Of a stretch of DNA of 5,092 nt, positions 1-5,092 are shown piece after piece. Source of the DNA: Paracoccaceae bacterium (GTDB taxonomy: Bacteria; Pseudomonadota; Alphaproteobacteria; Rhodobacterales; Rhodobacteraceae); contig JAAEZW010000168.1 of the NCBI GenBank assembly GCA_018222665.1, positions 1 through 5,092 on the forward strand, read 5' to 3'. The translations under genes and the position numbers were made by a program. Below the pieces are notes generated by a model that was given only the letters and a program-made list of their open reading frames with translations, was not told the DNA's origin and made no database searches. How positions within the stretch are numbered: the first letter of the stretch is position 1; each line of letters starts with the position of its first letter.

Positions 1-1135
1 TGGCTGATTGCAACATGCCACCCATGCCCCCGATCAAACATCCGCACAGCATGAAAAGATTATCCGGCAGTGTTGATCCCGCGGCCAGTTCGACGCCAAA
101 GAAATGTGTCTTGCTCATCCCGATAATGACAACGCAAACGCTCATTAGAATGAAAATCGTTAGGTAAATGACGGGTTTGGGTCCGACACGATTATCCAAC
201 TTCCCGCCCAGCCAACTAAACAAACCTGCGGAAATGGCGGCAACGATTCCAAAGGTTCCAATTTGAACAATGCTCCAATCCAGAACAAGTCCAGCGTAAA
301 TCCCTCCAAATGTATAAAGACCGTTTAACGCATCACGGTAGAACATTGATGAAATCAGGAATTTACCCTGACTAGGGCGATTCAGGACACCCTTGATTGC
401 CTGCCATAGGGTTGTCATCGCGCCGCTTATGCTGGGCCTGCGGTTGGGAAGGTGCCCTTCACGCACCCAGAGGAAATATGGGATTGAGAAAACCAAACAC
501 CATAATGCGGCAAAGGGGCCCGCAAAACGTGTACCTTCCTTCTCTGCAGGGTCAAATCCAAAGAGTGGATCAAGATTAAGGAATATTGTTTTGCCGTTTT
601 CTTGACCAACAAACAGCAGCAGCACAATGACCAAAGACAATACGCCACCGACATAGCCAAAGGCCAATCCTGATCCCGAAATACCACCTACGCTGTCGTC
701 ATCCCCTAGGTCCGGTAACTGCGCGCTGGCAAAAATAAATGCCAGTTCAGCGCCAATGTAGCATATCACAAAGGCCATCAACATTGTTACTAGGTTGGAA
801 CCTGCGGGATTCATAAACCATGTTGCGGCAGCCCCCAAAATTGCTGCAGCGGTGAAAAAGGAAATCCAAGGCATCCGACGCCCAGCGGAGTCCGCGATTG
901 CGCCTAGGACCGGTGCAGAAAAGGCAATAATAAGGCCCGCAATCGTAATACCCGTTGACCATAGCGTTTGCGCGCGGGCATCCGCAGATTGTTCAGATAG
1001 TCCGCCAGATGCATAATATTCTGTGGCGACTTGTGCGAAAAACGGGGCGAAAATGAACGTCAGTAGCAAGGTGAAAAACGGCTGACATGCCCAATCAAAC
1101 CAATACCAACCCCAGATTGTTTTTCTCTTTGACAT
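1..1135 (-). CDS. MFS transporter, UMF1 / Atg22-like family (C-terminus cut by window edge)
   Basis: This is an inner-membrane carrier of the major facilitator superfamily, UMF1 (Atg22-like) branch; its substrate is not known. The 378 residues visible contain an N-terminal signature of the branch (WYWFDWACQPFFT, residues 10-22). A cytoplasmic loop resembling MFS motif A (GAIADSAGRR, 78-87) follows, then a glycine-rich helix (GSGLAFGYVGG, 154-164). Hydrophobic segments lie near residues 21-36, 61-80, 90-107, 115-137, 155-177, 207-224, 271-286, 290-309, 322-340 and 358 onward. A polar stretch at about 178-205 separates the fifth and sixth segments. The reading frame is open from the ATG at 1135 to the left edge, so the last one or two helices lie outside. 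The start is favoured by a GAGGGA ribosome-binding sequence ending four bases before it; an in-frame TTG at 1147 is less likely. It follows the thioesterase gene in the same direction after 98 bases. Family assignment is good; function is open. Confidence 0.88.
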   Translation of the reverse strand, partial: MSKRKTIWGWYWFDWACQPFFTLLLTFIFAPFFAQVATEYYASGGLSEQSADARAQTLWSTGITIAGLIIAFSAPVLGAIADSAGRRMPWISFFTAAAILGAAATWFMNPAGSNLVTMLMAFVICYIGAELAFIFASAQLPDLGDDDSVGGISGSGLAFGYVGGVLSLVIVLLLFVGQENGKTIFLNLDPLFGFDPAEKEGTRFAGPFAALWCLVFSIPYFLWVREGHLPNRRPSISGAMTTLWQAIKGVLNRPSQGKFLISSMFYRDALNGLYTFGGIYAGLVLDWSIVQIGTFGIVAAISAGLFSWLGGKLDNRVGPKPVIYLTIFILMSVCVVIIGMSKTHFFGVELAAGSTLPDNLFMLCGCLIGGMGGMLQSA

Positions 1136-1233
1136 GTGATCCCTCAATGTGTTTCACCCACACAACGCAAGTATTTATTGAGGGTCAAGAATTAAGTGGA
1201 CCCAGAACGAAATTTGACCCAAATTGATCAATC
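1136..1233 (-). promoter_or_regulatory. Repeat-rich spacer with possible promoter and operator for the transporter gene
   Basis: This 98-base gap holds no gene. On the minus strand a TTGACC (1188-1183) is followed after 17 bases by TTGTGT (1165-1160), a weak pair of -35/-10-like hexamers that would start transcription close before the transporter gene. Three inverted repeats are visible. CCCTCAAT at 1141-1148 pairs with ATTGAGGG at 1177-1184. GGGTCAA at 1182-1188 pairs with TTGACCC at 1214-1220. ATTGATCAAT at 1223-1232 is a perfect ten-base palindrome. One arm of the first pair carries the ribosome-binding sequence and the other overlaps the possible -35 region. The layout fits an operator, but no known regulator motif was recognised. 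The promoter call is weak; the repeats themselves are seen directly. Confidence 0.4.
1140..1145 (-). promoter_or_regulatory. Ribosome-binding site of the transporter gene
   Basis: GAGGGA on the minus strand ends four bases before the ATG at 1135; its GAGG core is six bases away. It decides the start in favour of this ATG over the upstream in-frame TTG. The site is contained in the inverted-repeat arm 1141-1148. Confidence 0.65.
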
Positions 1234-1764
1234 CTACATAGGCGGCCATGGGCGCATATCTTCTGCCGCAATCCAGGTTGCGACCCATTCTGGAATGTCG
1301 GGCCGATCCGCTGTTTCGCCTAATGCTGACCAAATTCGTTCTGGTGAAACGATGCCTTCGTGCCCAACAAATGCACCGCGATACACGATGTGACCTGCGC
1401 ATTCGCCGTTGGTTTTCCACATGGATTGTTCGATATAGATAAATCGGTCGTCCCAGCAGAGGGCGCGGGATCGCATTTCGATGCGTTCAAACATACGGAT
1501 GCGGCGGCGGTAGCGGACGCAGGCACCGGCCATGGTCATTCCCCATCTGCGTTCTTTCAACACATTTAATAGACCAGAGCGTGCGGCAAGTGGGATGCGC
1601 CCTAAATCGTATAGGGTTAGTGTGCGTCCGTTGTTCAATTCGACCCATGGGTCCAAATCCCACGGCATGCACATATGATGGGATATGTGAACATCACCAA
1701 ACCCCAATTGCGGTGCCTTTCGAAATTTGAATACCTCTTTGATAAGTCTCAGAAATGGATACAT
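1234..1764 (-). CDS. Acyl-CoA thioesterase-like hotdog-fold protein (4HBT_2 / THEM6-like)
   Basis: The 176-residue product looks like a single-domain hotdog-fold thioesterase of the 4-hydroxybenzoyl-CoA type, close to the THEM6-like group; such proteins hydrolyse acyl-CoA or related thioesters, but the substrate here cannot be told. The best landmark is PWDLDPWVELNNGRTLTLYD at residues 34-53, matching the family's Asp-Leu-Asp, Asn-Asn-(Gly/Ala)-Arg and helix-with-Asp pattern. A basic beta-strand region (VRYRRRIRMFE, 83-93) and a FIYIEQSMW strand (108-116) follow, as expected for the central sheet. No signal peptide is convincing, though residues 1-13 are partly hydrophobic and basic. The length is typical for one hotdog domain plus a C-terminal extension. 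The ATG is preceded, after eight bases, by AAGG (1776-1773). It lies 63 bases downstream of pncB in the same direction, so co-transcription is plausible. A role in NAD salvage is not implied by its family. Confidence 0.75.
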   Translation of the reverse strand: MYPFLRLIKEVFKFRKAPQLGFGDVHISHHMCMPWDLDPWVELNNGRTLTLYDLGRIPLAARSGLLNVLKERRWGMTMAGACVRYRRRIRMFERIEMRSRALCWDDRFIYIEQSMWKTNGECAGHIVYRGAFVGHEGIVSPERIWSALGETADRPDIPEWVATWIAAEDMRPWPPM

Positions 1765-1779
1765 AAAATTTGCCTTTCG

Positions 1780-1796
1780 CTGCGATTTTGACGCAG
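1780..1796. other. Small stem-loop in the leader of the thioesterase gene
   Basis: CTGCG at 1780-1784 pairs with CGCAG at 1792-1796 around a seven-base loop. On the minus strand the stem stands just before the AAGG ribosome-binding sequence of the thioesterase gene, in the 63-base gap after pncB. No T-run follows on either side, so it is not a typical intrinsic terminator. It may be chance or may slightly affect translation. Confidence 0.25.
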
Positions 1797-1827
1797 AATA
1801 TCAATGACACAATGGGGTGAAGTGGGC

Positions 1828-3120
1828 CTAAACAGTTACGTCGATGGCCAGTTGTTGGCCAACATCAAACACGCGTTTATAGCGTTCAATTTCCTCTTTT
1901 GGACCCATTGCTTTATTCGGGTTATCGGACAATTTGACGGTTGGATTTCCATTCGCTGACACTGCTTTGCAGACCAACGAAAACGCCTCAAGCCCCGCAT
2001 CGGGCACCAATCCGCGGAAATCATTTGTCAGATTTGTACCCCAGCCAAAGGACACTTTTACCCTGTCGGTAAAACGTCGGTATAACGTCTGTATTTCGTC
2101 GGTGTCGAGCCCGTCGGAGAAGATGACCAGTTTTTGTGTCGGATCCTCGCCACGGTCCTTCCACCATTGAATTGCCGTTTCCGCAGCAAGTTCGGGTTTG
2201 CCACTGTCGATACGGATACCTGTCCAACCCGCCAACCAATCTGGGGCATTTTTCAAAAAACCTTCTGTGCCATAGGTATCGGGAAGGATGATGCGCAGGT
2301 TGCCATCGTGCTCTTCATGCCAGTCTGCCAAAAATTGATAGGGGGCTTGTGCCAAATCTGCATCGCTTTCTGCCAGCGCCGAATAGACCATCGGTAATTC
2401 ATGCGCGTTTGTGCCGATTGCTTCAATATCGCGACGCATCGCGATCAGGCAGTTTGACGTGCCAATGAATTTGTTTCCAAGCCCCTCTTGCATGGCTTGT
2501 ACGGCCCAGTCCTGCCACAAAAAGGAATGACGGCGACGCGTTCCAAAATCTGCTATCCGCAGATGTTCCAATTGCCTTAGACGTTCTACCTTTTCCCAAA
2601 GTTTTGTCATCGCGCGTGCGTACAAAACTTGGATTTCAAAGCGCCCCATATCCTTTAACACGGCACGGCCGCGCAATTCCATCAACACTGCGAGGGCTGG
2701 GATTTCCCACAACATCACCTCAGGCCAACTGCCTTCGAACGTCAGTTCATATTGCCCATCACGTTTTTCTAGGTGGTAGTCGGGCAATCGTAAGTTTTCA
2801 AACCATTCCATAAAATCGGGTCTGAACATCTGCCGCTTTCCGTAAAATGTATTCCCCCGAAACCACGTGCTTTCGCCGCGGCTTAGTGAGAGACTGCGGA
2901 TATGATCCAGTTGTTCGCGCAATTCTCCTTCGTCGATTAATTCGGCCAAACGGATATGTTTTGAGCGATTGATTAGACTGAATGTCACCTGCGTATCGGG
3001 TTTGTTGCGATGGATCGATTGGCACATCAACAGTTTATAGAAATCCGTGTCGATCAGTGATCTGACAATCGGATCAATGCGCCATTTGTGGCTCCAAACG
3101 CGTTTCGCGATATCCACCAT
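1828..3120 (-). CDS. pncB: Nicotinate phosphoribosyltransferase
   Basis: PncB joins nicotinate to 5-phosphoribosyl-1-pyrophosphate, with ATP hydrolysis, to give nicotinate mononucleotide and pyrophosphate; it is the committed step of the cytoplasmic Preiss-Handler route to NAD. The 430-residue product carries the family's landmarks in order: DTDFYKLLM (24-32), FGTRRRHSF (192-200) with His198 as the likely phosphorylated histidine, DTYGT (281-285), RIDSGKP (303-309), FSDGLD (334-339), FGWGTNLTND (358-367) and KLSDNPNKAMG (396-406). All parts of the phosphoribosyltransferase barrel seem present, and the length is slightly above the roughly 400 residues of the E. coli enzyme. The ATG at 3120 is chosen because it overlaps the pncA stop as TAATG and has AGGA eight bases upstream. 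A longer reading from TTG at 3150 would run into pncA and adds nothing recognisable. It is probably translated together with pncA. Identification is firm. Confidence 0.97.
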   Translation of the reverse strand: MVDIAKRVWSHKWRIDPIVRSLIDTDFYKLLMCQSIHRNKPDTQVTFSLINRSKHIRLAELIDEGELREQLDHIRSLSLSRGESTWFRGNTFYGKRQMFRPDFMEWFENLRLPDYHLEKRDGQYELTFEGSWPEVMLWEIPALAVLMELRGRAVLKDMGRFEIQVLYARAMTKLWEKVERLRQLEHLRIADFGTRRRHSFLWQDWAVQAMQEGLGNKFIGTSNCLIAMRRDIEAIGTNAHELPMVYSALAESDADLAQAPYQFLADWHEEHDGNLRIILPDTYGTEGFLKNAPDWLAGWTGIRIDSGKPELAAETAIQWWKDRGEDPTQKLVIFSDGLDTDEIQTLYRRFTDRVKVSFGWGTNLTNDFRGLVPDAGLEAFSLVCKAVSANGNPTVKLSDNPNKAMGPKEEIERYKRVFDVGQQLAIDVTV

Positions 3121-3713
3121 TACGAAATTCCTATTCCTAACGCGTCCCAATCGCTGCGTGCCTGATCCAATGATCCATCAAGGTCAATGGCGCGGCACAG
3201 ATCAATGCGAACATTTGTTTCATACCCCAATTTTAAGGCGTCTTGTGCCGAAAAATTAACGCAATAATCCGTGGCCAATCCGACTAGCGTCACTTTGGAC
3301 ACAGATCGTTCTGTAAGATACCCATGCAGGCCTGTCGCAGTTGTATGGTCATTTTCGAAAAACGCAGAGTAACTATCCACCTCAGGGTTCTGGCCTTTTC
3401 GAATAATCAAATCGGCACGTGTTGTGTTCAGGTTTTCATGCAGCGCGCTGCCGAATGACCCTTGGATACAATGATCGGGCCACAGAACTTGTGGACCATA
3501 TGGCATATCAATCACGCTGAATGGATCAGCATTTTGATTGCTTGCGAACGAACTGTGGATTGCGGGGTGCCAATCTTGGGTCAATATCACGTAATCGAAA
3601 TCATTCATGATGTCATTGATCCCTGAAACGATCTGATCGCCGTTCGTCACTGCCAGCGATCCACCAGGACAAAAATCGTTTTGAACATCAATTATCAAAA
3701 GTGCATGTTTCAT
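3120..3713 (-). CDS. pncA: Nicotinamidase (pyrazinamidase)
   Basis: PncA is a cytoplasmic metal-dependent amidase of the isochorismatase-like fold that converts nicotinamide to nicotinate and ammonia, and can also hydrolyse pyrazinamide. The 197-residue product has the full catalytic triad by position: Asp9 in LLIIDVQNDF, Lys106 in IIRKGQ, and Cys151 in GLATDYCVNFSAQDA. Likely metal ligands are Asp47 and His49 in TQDWHP and His81 in WPDHC. The segment EVDSYSAFFEN (111-121) is also typical of bacterial PncA. The start is well fixed: the ATG at 3713 begins the usual MKHALLIIDVQNDF opening, and an in-frame TGA lies only two codons upstream. The ribosome-binding sequence is poor (perhaps GGGTTG). 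Its stop overlaps the pncB start by one base. PncA supplies the substrate of PncB, so the pair forms a short nicotinamide-to-NaMN pathway. Identification is firm. Confidence 0.97.
   Translation of the reverse strand: MKHALLIIDVQNDFCPGGSLAVTNGDQIVSGINDIMNDFDYVILTQDWHPAIHSSFASNQNADPFSVIDMPYGPQVLWPDHCIQGSFGSALHENLNTTRADLIIRKGQNPEVDSYSAFFENDHTTATGLHGYLTERSVSKVTLVGLATDYCVNFSAQDALKLGYETNVRIDLCRAIDLDGSLDQARSDWDALGIGIS
3129..3132 (-). promoter_or_regulatory. Ribosome-binding site of pncB inside the end of pncA
   Basis: AGGA on the minus strand lies eight bases before the pncB ATG at 3120, within the last codons of pncA; a second TAGGA lies at 3139-3135. Together with the TAATG overlap it settles the pncB start and points to translational coupling of the two salvage enzymes. 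Confidence 0.6.
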
Positions 3714-3823
3714 TTTGCATCAACCCGCTAGATTTTGTGACGAATTTGTATGTAAACTAGCCTATGTGCAAGTCGTTGATCATGAATACAGGTGATTTAA
3801 CGATATTATGAGTGGTAGAGTGG
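3714..3823. promoter_or_regulatory. Divergent intergenic region between pncA and the histidine kinase gene
   Basis: These 110 bases must hold the promoters of two divergent genes, but neither is clear. Toward pncA, TTGCAC (3772-3767 on the minus strand) is a possible -35 element, with only poor -10 candidates 15 to 17 bases on (TACAAA or CAAATT). Toward the kinase, TTGTGA (3735-3740) followed after 17 bases by TAGCCT is equally weak. The sequence is AT-richer than the flanking genes. No riboswitch, tRNA or convincing operator was seen. The promoter positions are inference. Confidence 0.35.
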
Positions 3824-5092
3824 ATGCCGGCCTCTGAACTTCCTAACATGATCGAGATTGAGCGCGAACGCCGTGTGCGCTTTAGTCAACTTGCGGTTCA
3901 GGTGATTGTTATCGTTGCGACCTGTTGGGCTGTGATGATGATTGTGTTGGGCGATTTGGCAGGATTTGCCATCGCAGGATCGGTCGCAGGTGTTTATGGT
4001 CTTAGTCTGCTGTTGTTTCTATTTCGTTTTGACACGATCGCCCGCGCGTTTTGGTTGATCAATGCCATTTTGACAACGGTGTTCGGAATCATTGTTTCTG
4101 AACACGGCACGCAAGTTGATCTCTTGTTTTTTCCTATATTGGCCCTGCCGTTTTTGGCGTTTTCATGGAAAACAGAGCGGAGCTATTTGTATGCTTGCAT
4201 GGTCTACAGCGCCCTTGCATGGGCCTGTGTGATCTATTTTGATTTAGCTTCCAGTTCTGAGCGTTTGTTTGGAATTCCCCCCATTCAAAATTCGCTTTCA
4301 TTAGAAGTCATTAACTACTTGTTGATGGGGACAGTGGCGGTTTTGTTGGTTGCTGAACTTGCCTGTTTCTCAATTCTTGCCGGACAGACCGAAGACGAAT
4401 TGTTCCAAGCGCGCCTGCGTGCAGAAGAGGCGGCGAATGCCAAGGGCGATTTTTTGGCGAATATGAGCCATGAAATCAGAACGCCCATGAATGGCATGGT
4501 TGGTATGATTGAGATTATGGAAACTATGCGCCCTACCCAAGAACAGCAGCGTGTTTTGGGCATTATTCGCAACTCTGCCTTCTCGCTGCTGCGGATCATT
4601 GATGACATTTTGGATGCCAGTAAAATTGATGCGGGCAAGCTGGAAATCACTCGATCAAAAACAGACATGCACGCTACGATTGAAGGTGTGGCCCTTACCC
4701 TGCAGCATATGGCAGATGATTTGGGTGTGAAAATCCATCTGTTTATCGATCCGAAGGTTCCAGAGTTTGGAATGATTGACGGTGGGCGTTTACGACAAGT
4801 TATGTTGAACCTATTAAGTAATGCCGTAAAATATTCCGCACATGATCTGACAGAACGCGATAGTCATGTCCGTTTTAGTGTGTCGATGAAGTCCGCGGGC
4901 CAAATGCGGATTGACGTTAAAGATAATGGCATTGGCATGAGCCAAGAGGTCCAGAAAAATCTGTTTGAACCCTTTATGCAGGGTGAACCAGTTGCGACGC
5001 GGCGCGTCGGGGGCACGGGATTGGGTTTGGTTATTTCGCTTCATTTGGTCAATAGAATGGATGGGCGTATTCAATTGATTAGCGACCAAGAT
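3824..5092 (+). CDS. Membrane-bound sensor histidine kinase, probably hybrid type (C-terminus cut by window edge)
   Basis: This is an inner-membrane sensor kinase that should autophosphorylate on histidine and pass the phosphate to an Asp in a receiver domain. The 423 residues visible start with a cytoplasmic stretch (1-20). About six hydrophobic segments follow (near 21-42, 46-67, 74-92, 98-114, 121-139 and 161-186), with only short loops and no periplasmic sensor domain. A charged, probably coiled linker (187-208) leads into HisKA with the phospho-acceptor His216 in [12 protein letters not shown]. The HATPase domain shows an N box ([10 protein letters not shown], 329-338), a G1 box (DNGIGM, 367-372), an F box (LFEPF, 380-384) and a G2 box (GGTGLGL, 396-402). 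The HisKA sequence is of the kind common in hybrid kinases, so one or more receiver domains may follow beyond the edge; this is inference. The ATG at 3824 lacks a good ribosome-binding site. An in-frame GTG at 3812 or ATG at 3848 are alternatives, and an in-frame TGA at 3809 sets the limit. The signal is unknown. Confidence 0.9.
   Translation, partial: MPASELPNMIEIERERRVRFSQLAVQVIVIVATCWAVMMIVLGDLAGFAIAGSVAGVYGLSLLLFLFRFDTIARAFWLINAILTTVFGIIVSEHGTQVDLLFFPILALPFLAFSWKTERSYLYACMVYSALAWACVIYFDLASSSERLFGIPPIQNSLSLEVINYLLMGTVAVLLVAELACFSILAGQTEDELFQARLRAEEAANAKGDFLANMSHEIRTPMNGMVGMIEIMETMRPTQEQQRVLGIIRNSAFSLLRIIDDILDASKIDAGKLEITRSKTDMHATIEGVALTLQHMADDLGVKIHLFIDPKVPEFGMIDGGRLRQVMLNLLSNAVKYSAHDLTERDSHVRFSVSMKSAGQMRIDVKDNGIGMSQEVQKNLFEPFMQGEPVATRRVGGTGLGLVISLHLVNRMDGRIQLISDQD

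Noticed and set aside
393..1016. Several 60 to 86-residue frames on both strands
   Set aside because: All lie within the transporter gene in other frames, and the transporter frame is continuous with clear family motifs.
1780..1796. Intrinsic terminator after pncB
   Set aside because: The stem is only five base pairs and is not followed by a run of T on either strand.
3121..3150. Longer pncB from a TTG at 3150
   Set aside because: The ten extra residues overlap pncA and match no family feature, while the ATG at 3120 has a ribosome-binding sequence and the TAATG overlap.
3714..3823. NAD-related riboswitch upstream of pncA
   Set aside because: The pncA leader is under 110 bases, with no long paired structure or conserved core that I could recognise.
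4315..4668. 117-residue open frame on the minus strand
   Set aside because: It is antisense to the HisKA region of the kinase, whose motifs are unmistakable in the plus frame; its serine- and alanine-rich composition is typical of an antisense shadow.
4814..5089. 91-residue open frame on the minus strand
   Set aside because: It lies opposite the HATPase domain and shows no domain or ribosome-binding sequence of its own.
1..5092. Mobile element, CRISPR array, defence island or RNA gene
   Set aside because: No transposase or integrase, no spaced direct repeats, no tRNA- or rRNA-like sequence, and the genes are standard metabolic, transport and signalling types in even composition.

Overview
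The window reads as ordinary chromosomal DNA from an alphaproteobacterium. The best guess is a Rhodobacterales (roseobacter-type) marine bacterium of moderate GC. This rests on the character of the proteins (a UMF1-type MFS carrier, a 430-residue PncB, a hybrid-type histidine kinase) and on my recall of similar gene sets in that order. It has not been tested by any search.

Layout: four genes lie on the minus strand and one on the plus strand. Reading the minus strand from right to left, a nicotinamidase (pncA, 3713-3120) overlaps by one base the start of nicotinate phosphoribosyltransferase (pncB, 3120-1828). After 63 bases comes a small hotdog-fold thioesterase-like protein (1764-1234). After a further 98 bases rich in inverted repeats comes an Atg22/UMF1-type major facilitator (1135 to the left edge, C-terminus missing). 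On the plus strand, divergent from pncA across 110 bases, is a membrane-bound sensor histidine kinase (3824 to the right edge). It has about six membrane segments, a HisKA domain and most of an HATPase domain, and its end is cut off.

How the genes work together: PncA deamidates nicotinamide to nicotinate, and PncB joins nicotinate to phosphoribosyl pyrophosphate to give nicotinate mononucleotide. The pair is therefore the entry of the Preiss-Handler route to NAD, and the TAATG junction suggests coupled translation. The thioesterase and the transporter follow in the same direction, but the transporter has its own possible promoter and operator-like repeats. Its membership of a salvage operon is therefore only a hypothesis. 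The kinase is transcribed away from this cluster and its signal is unknown.

I saw no mobile element, CRISPR array, tRNA or rRNA, and no strong evidence of a previously undescribed system. The most useful leads are the repeat-rich spacer before the transporter, the possible link of that transporter to pyridine salvage, and the kinase whose sensor part is almost wholly membrane-embedded.
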